NCBI GenBank assembly: GCA_035556715.1
Contig: DATMER010000028.1
Coordinates: 124,001-188,000, forward strand
From: DATMER01 sp035556715
GTDB lineage: Bacteria > Acidobacteriota > Thermoanaerobaculia > Multivoradales > UBA5704
DNA length: 64,000 bases
Direction of reading: 5' to 3'
Shown here one piece after another: positions 34,606-43,537 of this stretch. Numbering within the stretch: the stretch's first letter is position 1; each line of letters starts with the position of its first letter. A model generated the notes under the pieces. It saw nothing but the letters and a program-made list of their open reading frames with translations. It did no database searches and was not told the DNA's origin. The position numbers and the translations under genes were made by a program.

Positions 34606-34971
34606 ATGGCCAAGGACATCGACGAGTTCCGCAGCTACCGCAAGCGCATGAACGAGCGCATCTTCGAGTCCGAGCACCTCGGCATCAAGCGCTTCTTCAA
34701 CCTGGACACCGCCGCCTACCGCGACGGTGCCCTCGACGGCCGCACCAAGGAGCTGCTCGGCCTGGTGGCGTCGGCCGTGCTGCGCTGCAACGACTGCATC
34801 GACTACCACCTCGACCAGTGCGTAGAGGTCGGCTGGAGCGACGAGGAGCTGCACGACGCGCTCAACGTCGCGCTGATCGTGGGCGGCAGCATCGTCATCC
34901 CTCACCTGCGGCATGCCTTCGACACCATCGACCAGCTTCGGACGGAGAAGGGCTCTTCAGTCGAGGAATAG
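34606..34971 (+). CDS. Carboxymuconolactone decarboxylase/AhpD-like protein
   Basis: 121 residues, ATG start after a GGAGG-like site. GRTKELLGLVASAVLRCNDC followed by IDYHLDQCVEVGWSDEEL is the CMD core with the CxxC-x3-H redox motif of AhpD-type proteins. Such proteins are cytoplasmic oligomers with thiol peroxidase-related or decarboxylase activity. The tail after HAFDTIDQLR overlaps the convergent SDR gene by 15 bp. It probably shares a transcript with the asparaginase-like gene, with no obvious metabolic link. Confidence 0.87.
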   Translation: MAKDIDEFRSYRKRMNERIFESEHLGIKRFFNLDTAAYRDGALDGRTKELLGLVASAVLRCNDCIDYHLDQCVEVGWSDEELHDALNVALIVGGSIVIPHLRHAFDTIDQLRTEKGSSVEE

Positions 34972-35778
34972 ATCCGTCGCTAGAGGCTCGCCCGGCTTCA
35001 CCGCATACCTGTCGAAGTCGGTGATGCCCGCCTCGTGGAGCACGTCCTCGTCGATGTAGAAGTTGCCGGTGCAGCAGCGGCTGTCCCGGGTCAGGATGAC
35101 GTGGGCAGCGTCGGAGAGGATCTCGGGCGTGCGGCAGTTGTCTGGGTTGACCATCCCCCCGAGCATGGCGAGCGCCGCGGTGGCGATCACCGTCCTTGGC
35201 CAGAGGGCGTTGATCGCGATGCCGTCGTCCCTGAACTCCTCGGCCATCCCCAGCACGCACATGCTCATGCCGTACTTGGACATCGTGTAGGCCGTGTGGT
35301 TCTTGAACCACTGGGGGTTGAGGTTCAGCGGCGGCGAGAGGGTCAGGATGTGCGGGTTCGTCGACTTCTTCAGGTGGGGGATGCAGGCCTGGGAACAGAG
35401 GAAGGTGCCGCGGGCGTTGACCCCCCACATCAGGTCGAACCGCTTCATGGGCGTCTGGAGGGTCGGCGTCAGGTTGATGGCGCTGGCGTTGTTGACGAGC
35501 ACGTCGATCCCCCCGAAGGCCGCCACGGCTTTCTCCACAGCCCCATAGACCTGCTCCTCCTCGCGGATGTCCACCTGCAGGGGGAGGGCCTTGCCGCCCG
35601 CGGCCTCGATCTCCTCGGCCGCAGAGTAGATCGTCCCCGGCAGCTTGGGGTGGGGCTCCGTGGTCTTGGCAGCGATGACGATGTTGGCGCCGTCGGCCGC
35701 GGCCCGGAGCGCGATCGCCTTGCCGATGCCCCGGCTGGCGCCGGTGACGAACAGGGTCTTTCCCGCGAGACTGGCCAT
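34957..35778 (-). CDS. Short-chain dehydrogenase/reductase (HSDL2-like)
   Basis: 273 residues. Classical SDR: TLFVTGASRGIGKAIALRAA (cofactor loop), VDVLVNNASAINLT-like NNAS motif, and the catalytic YTMSKYGMSMC. The residues around LTLSPPLNLNPQWFKNHTAY and INALWPRTVIATAALAML are typical of the SDR subgroup that includes HSDL2 and citronellol-type dehydrogenases. It is an NAD(P)-dependent cytoplasmic oxidoreductase with unknown substrate. It is 15 bp downstream of the PIN toxin gene of the second toxin-antitoxin pair, probably by chance. Confidence 0.88.
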   Translation of the reverse strand: MASLAGKTLFVTGASRGIGKAIALRAAADGANIVIAAKTTEPHPKLPGTIYSAAEEIEAAGGKALPLQVDIREEEQVYGAVEKAVAAFGGIDVLVNNASAINLTPTLQTPMKRFDLMWGVNARGTFLCSQACIPHLKKSTNPHILTLSPPLNLNPQWFKNHTAYTMSKYGMSMCVLGMAEEFRDDGIAINALWPRTVIATAALAMLGGMVNPDNCRTPEILSDAAHVILTRDSRCCTGNFYIDEDVLHEAGITDFDRYAVKPGEPLATDLFLD

Positions 35779-35793
35779 TCCATCCTCCTCCCA

Positions 35794-36195
35794 CTAAGAA
35801 CGCAGGTCGATGCTCTCTGCTCCTTCGTAGCCCAGGATCTTGCGATCCGCAGTGGCGAGAGGAAGCTGATGAACACGGGCCGTGGCTACGATCAACTGGT
35901 CTGCTGGATCTCGATGAAAGCTCCCGGGCAATTGAGTCGCTTCTACGACTATCCGGGGCGTCAATTCGAGCAGAAGGATCCCTGGATACCGGAGTGCCTG
36001 CTCAATCCATTCTTCAACCGGGGTAGGAAGGTCGAGACGCCCGCATTCCACGAGCTTTGCTACTTCCCAGCAGGAGATGATGCTGACACCAAGACCGCTC
36101 GCCTCGTGCTCCTTGATGAGATCCAACGAAGAGCGGCGCAGACGGCTGTCTCCATGGACCCACCAGATCCAGATGTGGGTATCCAGGAGGATCAC
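35794..36195 (-). CDS. PIN-domain toxin (VapC-like), second toxin-antitoxin pair
   Basis: 133 residues from GTG 36195. PIN signatures: MILLDTHIWIWWVHGDSRL (first Asp), SIISCWEVAKLVECGRLDLP (Glu), FHRDPADQLIVATARVHQLP (Asp) and LATADRKILGYEG (Asp). This is the YPL/PilT N-terminus class common on bacterial chromosomes. It overlaps the small upstream gene by 4 bases (GTGA), forming a toxin-antitoxin operon on the minus strand. Confidence 0.88.
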   Translation of the reverse strand: MILLDTHIWIWWVHGDSRLRRSSLDLIKEHEASGLGVSIISCWEVAKLVECGRLDLPTPVEEWIEQALRYPGILLLELTPRIVVEATQLPGSFHRDPADQLIVATARVHQLPLATADRKILGYEGAESIDLRS

Positions 36196-36422
36196 TGAAG
36201 GGCTTCCCAGTCGTCCTCTGCGACTGGCTCTGTGGGATCTTCGTAGCGGATGGGCAGCCCACGTAGCGGATAGGGATTGTCACTGGACTGAGCCGGCTCG
36301 CGGCGGAGGAGAATGACCTCGACCTCGTCGCCTGCGTGGAAGGGGAGGTCCAGGAGACGCAGCTCGCCTTCCCGCTCGATCCTGGCTGCCGTCTTGTAGG
36401 CTTGCATCGCCGAGGCTTCCAT
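36192..36422 (-). CDS. Probable antitoxin of the PIN toxin
   Basis: 76 residues from ATG 36422; MQAYKTAARI at 36407 is an alternative start. The pattern IEREGELRLLDLPFHAGDEV followed by a beta strand (EVILLRRE) and a C-terminal acidic tail (EDPTEPVAEDDWEALQ) matches small antitoxins commonly placed before PIN toxins. The exact antitoxin family was not identified. It is likely to bind the toxin through its acidic tail and to autoregulate the operon. Confidence 0.75.
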   Translation of the reverse strand: MEASAMQAYKTAARIEREGELRLLDLPFHAGDEVEVILLRREPAQSSDNPYPLRGLPIRYEDPTEPVAEDDWEALQ

Positions 36423-36489
36423 AAGCCCTAGAGTTTAGCAGAGCCCTCTCGGCAGCTTCATTTCTCCACGAGCCCTCGGCAAGGCGCCC

Positions 36490-38376
36490 TCAGTTGCTGC
36501 CGGCCGGCTCCTCGTAACCGAACACGCCCCGGGTGGTGGTGCCGGCGTAGAGCCGGCGCGGGTTCTGCGGATCGATGGCCAGCTCGAAGATGTTCGTCCC
36601 TGCCAGGCCGCTGCGGATCGTCGCCCAGGTGGCGCCGCCGTCGGTGCTGCGCTTGACGCCGAAACCGTCCACGACGGCATAGACCGTGGTCGGCCTGGTG
36701 GGGGCGATGACGACATCGTTCACCTGGTTCTGGAAGCCGGGCAGGCGCGTCCAGGTCTGGCCGCTGTCCTGGCTGCGGTAGAGGCCGGTGTTCGTGCCCG
36801 CGAAGAGGGTGGACGGAGTGGCAGGATCAATGGCCAGGCTCAGAAACAGGTTGAACCCGAGCCCCGTGTCGCGATACTGCCAGGTGCTGCCTCCGTCCGC
36901 GCTGCGCAGCAGGCGGAGCTGCGACCCCTCGAAGCCCGCGACGTAGACGACGCGGGGGTCGCGGGGGTCAACCTGCACCTCGGTCACCGTCGGTCCGAAC
37001 GGCGCAGGGGTCTCCACCTTCGTCCAGTGCTCTCCCCGGTCGACGGAGCGCAGCACGCCTTCGAAGCTGGCTCCCCAGAGCGCGCCGGGCTGCCGGGGAT
37101 CCAGGGCGATCGAGAGCAGGGTGGTCTGTTGCCGGAATCGCCTCCAGGTCGTGCCGCCGTTGTCGCTCCGCACCAGCCACGGCTCGTCGCCGCGAAGAGC
37201 ATAGACGGTCGACGGGCGCGAGGGCTCGACGAGGGCCTGCAGGATGTTGACGAGGTCTCCCGGCGGGAAGCCCAGGCCCATCGTTTTCCAGGTGGCGCCG
37301 CGGTCGGCGCTCCTCGACAGGCCCGAGCGGTCCGAGCCGGCATACAGAACGTTCGGGTCGGACGGGTCCACGGCCACGGCGGCGACCCCCACCTCCTGGA
37401 GTCCCTTGTTGGCCCGGCGTTGCCAGGTGACGCCACGGTCGGAGCTCAGGAACACTCCGCCCGGCCTGCCATTGCCATTGCTTCCGGCATAAACGCCGCC
37501 GGAGCTCGCCGCCAGGGACACGGGATCGGCCGGTCCCTGAGCCGCCCTGGTCCAGGTCGCGCCGAAGTTGGAGCTGTAGGAGATCCCGGCACCGTGGACC
37601 GCGAGGTAGACCCGGTCCTCGTGCGTCAGAAGGTCGATGATGAAATCCTGGAGCGGCACCTCGACGACCCTGTGCCAGCGGGCTCCGCGGTCCAGGCTCC
37701 GGAACAGATCCTGGCTCGAGGCGAGATAGAGGATCGACGGGTTCCTGGCATCGATGGCGAGATACTGCAGGCGGCGCCCTCCGCGAATGCCCGTGGCGGG
37801 CTGCCAGGTCTTCCCCAGGTCCGCGCTGCGGAAGAAGCCTTTCGTGGTAGCGAGGTAGACCCAGGGGCCGGCCGGGTCGACCGCGAGCGCCGTCGGAAAC
37901 GGCGTCTTCTTCGCCTTCGGCCTTGGGAGCGTCTGCCAGGTGGCACCGCCGTCGTTGCTGAGATAGACGGTGCGCCCGGCGGCCCACACCCGGTTCGGGA
38001 CCCGCGGATCGTCGACCAGCGTGAAGACGTCGCGGGGGACGCTGGAGGCGGCCGTCCAGGTCTGGCCGTCGTCGGTGCTCTTGAACAGGCCGCGGTTCCC
38101 GAGAAGCGCGTAGATCGTGTCCCCGACGACGGCGATCACGCCGCCCCCGCCCTGCTCGCGGCGGAGCAGCGTCCAGGTCTGCCCGCCATCCGTGGTCTTG
38201 AGGATGCCCAGGGCCGATCCGGTGTAGAGGGTGTCCGGGGCGGAGGGATCCGCGACCAGGTTCCACACGCTCCCCCCGTCGGGACCGAGAGGGGTCCAGA
38301 CGCCCACCCCCGCGAAGGCGGGGAGCGCGAAAGCCAGGATCATCAGAGCGATGGCGAAAAGACGATGCGCTCTCAT
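36490..38376 (-). CDS. Secreted Asp-box (BNR/sortilin-like) propeller protein, copy 1
   Basis: 628 residues. Signal peptide about residues 1-22 (ending near PAFAG). The mature start VGVWTPLGPDGGSVWNLVAD matches the two following genes. About thirteen Asp-box units occur (TTDGGQTW, STDDGQTW, SNDGGATW, SADRGATW, STDGGATW and others), which predict one or two beta-propellers like sortilin/Vps10 or sialidase-type proteins. No sialidase arginine triad was recognised. The C-terminus DPQNPRRLYAGTTTRGVFGY repeats in both neighbours. No anchor is visible; probably secreted. Last of three tandem copies. Confidence 0.85.
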   Translation of the reverse strand: MRAHRLFAIALMILAFALPAFAGVGVWTPLGPDGGSVWNLVADPSAPDTLYTGSALGILKTTDGGQTWTLLRREQGGGGVIAVVGDTIYALLGNRGLFKSTDDGQTWTAASSVPRDVFTLVDDPRVPNRVWAAGRTVYLSNDGGATWQTLPRPKAKKTPFPTALAVDPAGPWVYLATTKGFFRSADLGKTWQPATGIRGGRRLQYLAIDARNPSILYLASSQDLFRSLDRGARWHRVVEVPLQDFIIDLLTHEDRVYLAVHGAGISYSSNFGATWTRAAQGPADPVSLAASSGGVYAGSNGNGRPGGVFLSSDRGVTWQRRANKGLQEVGVAAVAVDPSDPNVLYAGSDRSGLSRSADRGATWKTMGLGFPPGDLVNILQALVEPSRPSTVYALRGDEPWLVRSDNGGTTWRRFRQQTTLLSIALDPRQPGALWGASFEGVLRSVDRGEHWTKVETPAPFGPTVTEVQVDPRDPRVVYVAGFEGSQLRLLRSADGGSTWQYRDTGLGFNLFLSLAIDPATPSTLFAGTNTGLYRSQDSGQTWTRLPGFQNQVNDVVIAPTRPTTVYAVVDGFGVKRSTDGGATWATIRSGLAGTNIFELAIDPQNPRRLYAGTTTRGVFGYEEPAGSN

Positions 38377-38388
38377 GGTCGTTCCTCC

Positions 38389-40350
38389 TCAGTTCGCAGG
38401 TTCTGTGTAGGTGAAGAGGCCGCGCGTCAGGGTGCCGGCGTAGAGCCGGCGCGGGTCGGTCGGATCGACGAGGAGATCGAGCAGCGGCGTGGAGGTCAGC
38501 CAGCGCCGGACGGCGACCCAGGTGGCCCCCTGGTCCCTGCTGCGGAGCACGCCGAACCCGGGACGGAAGGCATAGACGGCCGTGGGTTGGGTCGGAGCGG
38601 TTTCGACCTCGCTCACCGGACCGGAGAACCCGGGCACGGCGGTCCAGGTGAGGCCCGCGTCTCGGGTCCGGTAGAGCCCGAGGTCCGTGCCGGCGTAGAG
38701 AGTGTCCGGATCGGCGGGATCGAGGGCCAGGTCGATGACGGAGAAGCCGAAGGGGGCGTTGATCCCCTTGTCCCGCCGCTGCCAGGTTTGGCCGCGGTCG
38801 GTGCTGCGGAACACGCGCAGCTCCAGGCGGGAGAAGCCCGACGGCCGCTTCACGAACACGCCCCCCGCGGCCCAGAGCACGTCGGGATCGGTTGGATCCT
38901 GCTCCATGGCGCGGATCCAGACGTTGTCCCCGCCCGGCACCGGGAACCGCACCCAGGGGTCGCCGCCGTCGCCGTTGTGATAGAGGCCGGGAAAGCCGCC
39001 GGCCCAGACGTCGCCGGGGCGCGAGTCCTGCTCGAGATCCTCGGCGTTGAAGTTGGAGAGGACCTGCCGCCAGGTCTCGCCGCCGTCTTCGCTGGCGAAC
39101 AGGCCGCCGGTGCCGTACCCGCTGCCGGCGTAGACGGTCGCCGGATCGGTCGGAGCCACGAGGAGCGTGCTGATCCGGGGATTCGCGTTCAGGGGGAGCC
39201 CGAGGTTCAGGGGCTGCCAGCTCGCGCCCCGGTCGGTGGACTTGAAGAGGCCCGCGAGGTTGGCGGCAGCGTAGAGGACGTCCGGATCGGTGGGGTCCAC
39301 GGCCACGGCGTCGACCGCCAGACTCTGGAGCCCTTTCCGCGCCGGTTCCCAGGTGAGTCCGCGATCGAGGCTGCGGAACACGCCGCCGGGGTTGCGGTCC
39401 CCAAAGGTGCCGGCATACACGGCGCCGGGACCCGCGGCGACCTCCAGGATGTCGAGGTCCTCCGGGTTCTCCGGGGCGGGGTTCCAGGTCCTGCCCCGGT
39501 CGTCGCTGTAGAAGACCCCGCGGCTGAGGACCCCGGCGAAAAGGCGATCCCCCTGCCAGGCCAGGGCGCGAACGGGAAGGGAGCTGGAAGGCGACTCGTT
39601 GAAACCGGCCTTCGTCCACTGGCCTCCGCGGTTGGTGGACTTCCAGACTCCGAGGCCCGTGCCCACGTAGAGGACCGAGGGGTTCTGCGGGTCCAGGAGG
39701 AGGTCGAAGTAGCTGGCGCCCAGGAGGCCCTTGCTCACCTTGACCCACTTCTTGCCCTGGTCGGTGCTCGTGTAGACGCCGCGCGAGTGGCTGGAGATGT
39801 AGATCTGGCCGTTGGCCGGGTCGATCGCGATGCCCTGGATCGGGTTGTCGAAGGGGTCGCCCTGGAAGCGCGTCGTCCAGTTCGCGCCGCCGTTGGTGGT
39901 GGAGAACAGACCCCTGTGCGTGCCGGCCCAGATCCTGTTGGGATTGCGCGGATCGATCGTCAGGGCGCCGACGTTGGGGCCGAACCCCGGGCGCACGCCG
40001 GGGATCCCATTGGAGGCCGGGACCCAGGACTGGCCGCCGTCGGTGCTCTTGAAGATCCCGTCGTCATCCGTGCCGATGTAGATGGCGCCGGCGGTCACCA
40101 GGATCGAGCGTACGTCGACGCCCTCGGGCTTGAGCCCGCGGCCCGCCCAGCTCCAGGTCTCGCCGCCGTCGGTGCTCCTGAACATGCCGGACTGCGTGCC
40201 GGCGAAGACGGTGTCCGGGTCGCCGGGGTCCACCGCCAACGTGTAGACGGTGCCGCCGTCAGGACCGAGCGGAGTCCAGGCTCCGAGTCCCGCGGCGGCG
40301 GGGAGTGCCAGGGCAACGAGGGCCACGATGGAAACACCAAGGTTTTTCAT
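38389..40350 (-). CDS. Secreted Asp-box propeller protein, copy 2
   Basis: 653 residues. Signal peptide about 1-21; the mature protein begins LGAWTPLGPDGGTVYTLAVD, similar to copies 1 and 3. Repeated STDGGETW, STDGGQSW, STNRGGQW, SLDRGLTW, STDRGASW and SEDGGETW boxes alternate with DPxDPxxxYAG loops. It ends DPTDPRRLYAGTLTRGLFTY. It is closest to copy 3, sharing blocks such as GVFKSTDGG/GIFKSTDGG and RIWAGTHRGLFSTTNGG. 12 bp separate it from copy 1. Function unknown; a surface or secreted binding protein is inferred. Confidence 0.85.
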   Translation of the reverse strand: MKNLGVSIVALVALALPAAAGLGAWTPLGPDGGTVYTLAVDPGDPDTVFAGTQSGMFRSTDGGETWSWAGRGLKPEGVDVRSILVTAGAIYIGTDDDGIFKSTDGGQSWVPASNGIPGVRPGFGPNVGALTIDPRNPNRIWAGTHRGLFSTTNGGANWTTRFQGDPFDNPIQGIAIDPANGQIYISSHSRGVYTSTDQGKKWVKVSKGLLGASYFDLLLDPQNPSVLYVGTGLGVWKSTNRGGQWTKAGFNESPSSSLPVRALAWQGDRLFAGVLSRGVFYSDDRGRTWNPAPENPEDLDILEVAAGPGAVYAGTFGDRNPGGVFRSLDRGLTWEPARKGLQSLAVDAVAVDPTDPDVLYAAANLAGLFKSTDRGASWQPLNLGLPLNANPRISTLLVAPTDPATVYAGSGYGTGGLFASEDGGETWRQVLSNFNAEDLEQDSRPGDVWAGGFPGLYHNGDGGDPWVRFPVPGGDNVWIRAMEQDPTDPDVLWAAGGVFVKRPSGFSRLELRVFRSTDRGQTWQRRDKGINAPFGFSVIDLALDPADPDTLYAGTDLGLYRTRDAGLTWTAVPGFSGPVSEVETAPTQPTAVYAFRPGFGVLRSRDQGATWVAVRRWLTSTPLLDLLVDPTDPRRLYAGTLTRGLFTYTEPAN

Positions 40351-40354
40351 TCAT

Positions 40355-42382
40355 TCAAGGCTCCGTGAAGGTGAACATGCTGCGGGTCAGGGTGCCGGCA
40401 TAGAGCCGGCGCGGGTCGTTCGGATCGACGACCAGGTCGAGCACCGGGATCGGGGCCAGGCCGCGCCGGGCTGCGGTCCAGGTGCTGCCGCCGTCGGTGC
40501 TGCGCTGGATGCCGAACCCGGACAGGTAGGCGTAGATTGCCGAGGGCGTGGTGGGCGCGGCTTCGACCGCGGTCACCGGGGCCGTGAACCCGGGCACGCG
40601 CGCCCAGGTGAGACCCGCGTCGGTCGTCCGGTAGAGGCCGCTCTCCGTGGCGGCGTAGACGCGGCTCGGATTCGCGGGGTCGATGGCCAGGTCGAGAACG
40701 GTGAGGCCGCCGCGCGTGGGTGTGGTGGGCAGCCCCGTGTCGCGCCGCTGCCAGGTCTGCCCGCCGTCACCGCTGCGGAACACGCGCAGGTGGGCCCTGA
40801 AGCTGTGGGGCCGGATCTCGAGGAAGCTCCCCCCGGCCCACAGCACCTGCGGGTTTGTGGGGTCCACCTCGAAAGCCCGGATCTCCATGCCTTTGGGGAG
40901 CGGAAACGCCACTGGCTCCCAGGTGGCCCCGAAGTCGTCCGAGTGATACAGGGGCGAAGTGCCGGGCAGGATGTCCAGGAAGCCGGCCGCCCAGACCGCG
41001 CCGGGAGCGCGCGGGTCGGCCTCCAGCTCCTGGACGTAGAGGGGGAGATCCCTCTGATCCCAGGTCGCGCCCGCATCCCGGCTGCGGTAGAGAGCTCTGC
41101 CGGAGCCGCCGTAGAGGGTTGACGGATCGGACGGATCGATGAGGAGCGTCCTCAGGCCCGGGCCGAAGTTCGGGAGATCCAGGTCCAGGTCCAGCACCTC
41201 CCAGGTCTCGCCCCGGTCCATGGACTTGAAGAGCGCCCACTGGCTGAAGGTCGCCGTGGGGACCACGGCGTAGAGCACGTCCGGATCGGACGGGTCCACG
41301 GCCACGAGGTCCACCCGCAGGCTGTCGATCCCGCTGCCCGGCTCCCAGGTCGCGCCCTGGTCCAGGCTGCGGAAGACTCCGCCCACGGAGACGTGCCCCG
41401 CGGTGCCGAGGAAGACGTTCCCCGCGGTGCCGGCGTAGAGGGCGTCCAGGCCGGCGGCGAGCTCGACGACCTGCGGATCTTCCGGGTTCTCGCCGGCGGG
41501 GGTCCAGGTCTTGCCCTGATCGTCGCTGTAGAAGATGCCGAGCGTCAGAGACGCGGCGTACAGCCGGTTCCCCTGGTACGCGAGCGCGAGGACGCCCCGG
41601 TCGCCCAGCGCCGGCACCCGCCTCCAGCTCGCGCCGCGGTTGTCGCTGCGCCACAGCCCGGAGCCGGTGCCGACGTGCAGGACCGAGCGGTTGTTCGGGT
41701 CGATGACCAGGTCGTGGTAGGAGGAAGCGTTCAGGTTCCTGCTCACCTTGGTCCACCTCCTCCCCTCGTTGGTGCTGGTGTAGACCCCGCGACGGGAGCT
41801 GGCGATGAAGATCTGGCCGTTGACCGGGTCGATGGCGATGCCCGTGACCGGGTTGTCGAAAGGGTCTCCCTGGAAGCGCGTCGTCCAGGTTGCGCCGCCG
41901 TTGGTCGTGGAGAACAGCCCCCTGCGCGCGCCGGCCCAGATGCGGTTCGGATTGCGCGGGTCGACCAGGAAGGAGCCGACGCTGGGGCCCAACTCAGGGA
42001 ACACGGGGGGAATGCCGTTCGAGGCCAGGAACCAGGTCGCGCCGCCGTCGGTGCTCTTGAAGACGCCGTGGGCCTGGGTGCCGATGTAGACGGCACCGGG
42101 GCGGATCAGGATCGCGCGCACCCAGACCCCCGCGGGTCCGAGGCCGCGGCTGATCACGGTCCAGGTCTCTCCGCCGTCCGTGCTCTTGAACATGCCGTTC
42201 GTGGTGCCGGCGTAGACCACATCCGGGTCGGCCGGGTCCACAGCCAAGGCCCAGACGCTGCCGCCGTCAGGACCGAGTGGCGTCCAGATGCCCACCCCTG
42301 CCGCGGCAGGCGATGCGGGAAGGACGAGCGCCAGAAAAGCCAGGATCAGCGCGAAACGACAGGTACGTAGAAGGGCATGCAT
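40355..42382 (-). CDS. Secreted Asp-box propeller protein, copy 3
   Basis: 675 residues, first gene of the tandem triplet. Signal peptide about 1-28; mature start VGIWTPLGPDGGSVWALAVD. Shares long nearly identical blocks with copy 2 (RIWAGARRGLFSTTNGGATW, RFQGDPFDNPVTGIAIDP, FYSDDQGKTWTPAGENPEDP). It ends DPNDPRRLYAGTLTRSMFTF. The 4-bp gap to copy 2 and the common direction indicate one transcript. Higher similarity between copies 2 and 3 than with copy 1 suggests two rounds of duplication. Confidence 0.85.
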   Translation of the reverse strand: MHALLRTCRFALILAFLALVLPASPAAAGVGIWTPLGPDGGSVWALAVDPADPDVVYAGTTNGMFKSTDGGETWTVISRGLGPAGVWVRAILIRPGAVYIGTQAHGVFKSTDGGATWFLASNGIPPVFPELGPSVGSFLVDPRNPNRIWAGARRGLFSTTNGGATWTTRFQGDPFDNPVTGIAIDPVNGQIFIASSRRGVYTSTNEGRRWTKVSRNLNASSYHDLVIDPNNRSVLHVGTGSGLWRSDNRGASWRRVPALGDRGVLALAYQGNRLYAASLTLGIFYSDDQGKTWTPAGENPEDPQVVELAAGLDALYAGTAGNVFLGTAGHVSVGGVFRSLDQGATWEPGSGIDSLRVDLVAVDPSDPDVLYAVVPTATFSQWALFKSMDRGETWEVLDLDLDLPNFGPGLRTLLIDPSDPSTLYGGSGRALYRSRDAGATWDQRDLPLYVQELEADPRAPGAVWAAGFLDILPGTSPLYHSDDFGATWEPVAFPLPKGMEIRAFEVDPTNPQVLWAGGSFLEIRPHSFRAHLRVFRSGDGGQTWQRRDTGLPTTPTRGGLTVLDLAIDPANPSRVYAATESGLYRTTDAGLTWARVPGFTAPVTAVEAAPTTPSAIYAYLSGFGIQRSTDGGSTWTAARRGLAPIPVLDLVVDPNDPRRLYAGTLTRSMFTFTEP

Positions 42383-42440
42383 GGAGTCCTCCTGAGCCTT
42401 CGACTGCGCTCATATGCGTCTACAGCATATCACGTCCGAT

Positions 42441-43445
42441 CTACAACGCCGAGCTCCCCGGAGGCACCAGGCGGTCTATGGCCACCCTGTCCTCCGCGGT
42501 GATCTCGACGTCGAGGACGCCCAGGCTGTCCTCGAGCTGCTCCAGGGTGCGGGGGCCGATGATCACCGACGTCACGGCCGGATTGGCGAGCGCCCAGGCG
42601 TTGGCGAAGCGGGCGAGGGAGATGCCCTTGGCCCCGGCGAGGGGGAGCAGCGCTTCCACGATGTCGAGCCGGCGCTGGAACTTCGGGTTCTCGATGTCGC
42701 CGATCCAGGTCTGGGAGCGCTTGCTGTCCTTGGGGTTGCCGGTCTCGCGCCGGTACTTGCCCGTGAGCCATCCCCCTTCGAGCGGGCTCCAGACGATGTT
42801 GCCGATGCCGAAGCGCTGCGTCATGGGGAAGTGCTCCTGCTCCATGACCCGGCGCAGGATGCTGTACGGCGGCTGCAGGCAGACGAAGCGCTCCCACCCG
42901 TGGCGCTCCGAGACCCACAGCGTCTCGACGATCTCCCAGGCCGCGAACCGCTTCTCCCACAGGGCCTCGCCCGCGTAGTGATTCGTGGACAGGCCGAGGT
43001 AGCGCACCTTGCCCTGCCGCACCAAGTCGTTCAGGGCGGAGAGAGTCTCCTCGACCGGGGTGGTCGGATCGGGACGGTGGATCTGGTACAGGTCGATCAC
43101 GTCCGTGCCGAGGCGCCGGAGGCTGTTCTCGACCTGCTCCTGGATGGCCTTGCGGGACAGCCCGCGCTGGTTGGGGCTCTCGCCCACGGGAGCCCACACC
43201 TTGGTGGCGAGCACGGTGCCCTCCCGCCGGTCGCGGAGCGCCTTGCCCACGATGACCTCCGACTCCCCTTCGGAGTAGCCGTTGGCCGTGTCCACGAAAT
43301 TGATCCCGGCGTCGAGAGCCCGGTGGATGATCCGGATGCACTCGTCGTGATCGGGGTTGCCCCACTTGCCGAACATCATGGCACCGAGGCAGAGAGGAGA
43401 GACCTTGAGGCCGGTGTTTCCGAGGTTCCTGTAGTCCACGCGCAC
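42441..43445 (-). CDS. Aldo/keto reductase
   Basis: 334 residues from GTG 43445 (a second GTG follows two codons later). TIM-barrel AKR with the catalytic tetrad visible: Asp in NFVDTANGYSEGESEVI, Tyr in the same segment, Lys in VLATKVWAPVGES and His in LYQIHRPDPTTPVEETL. The C-terminal NADPH-binding VTSVIIGPRTLEQLEDSL is conserved. It resembles Kv-beta/YajO-type AKRs. It reduces unspecified carbonyls with NADPH in the cytoplasm. Its gene is followed by a REP-like repeat and the EAL-domain gene. Confidence 0.9.
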   Translation of the reverse strand: MRVDYRNLGNTGLKVSPLCLGAMMFGKWGNPDHDECIRIIHRALDAGINFVDTANGYSEGESEVIVGKALRDRREGTVLATKVWAPVGESPNQRGLSRKAIQEQVENSLRRLGTDVIDLYQIHRPDPTTPVEETLSALNDLVRQGKVRYLGLSTNHYAGEALWEKRFAAWEIVETLWVSERHGWERFVCLQPPYSILRRVMEQEHFPMTQRFGIGNIVWSPLEGGWLTGKYRRETGNPKDSKRSQTWIGDIENPKFQRRLDIVEALLPLAGAKGISLARFANAWALANPAVTSVIIGPRTLEQLEDSLGVLDVEITAEDRVAIDRLVPPGSSAL

Positions 43446-43486
43446 CCCCTTCGAAACGTCCAGGGGGATTATAGAGGTGAGTTGTT

Positions 43487-43533
43487 ACCCCCTCTCCCCC
43501 GGCACGGGGGAGAGGGATGGGGAGAGGGGGGAT
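43487..43533. repeat. Palindromic intergenic repeat, copy 2
   Basis: The 11-bp stem CCCTCTCCCCC (43490-43500) and GGGGGAGAGGG (43506-43516) with GGCAC loop is identical to the copy at 31095-31121, and the trailing ATGGGGAGAGGGG also matches. It sits in the 92 bp between the aldo/keto reductase start and the EAL gene stop, both on the minus strand. Confidence 0.8.
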
Positions 43534-43537
43534 GGGA

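Noticed and set aside
37027..40368. Plus-strand open frame of 1113 codons antisense to the Asp-box genes
   Set aside because: It is a shadow of the repetitive GC-rich genes on the other strand; it lacks signal, domain or Shine-Dalgarno evidence and its product is Arg/Gly/Ala-biased.
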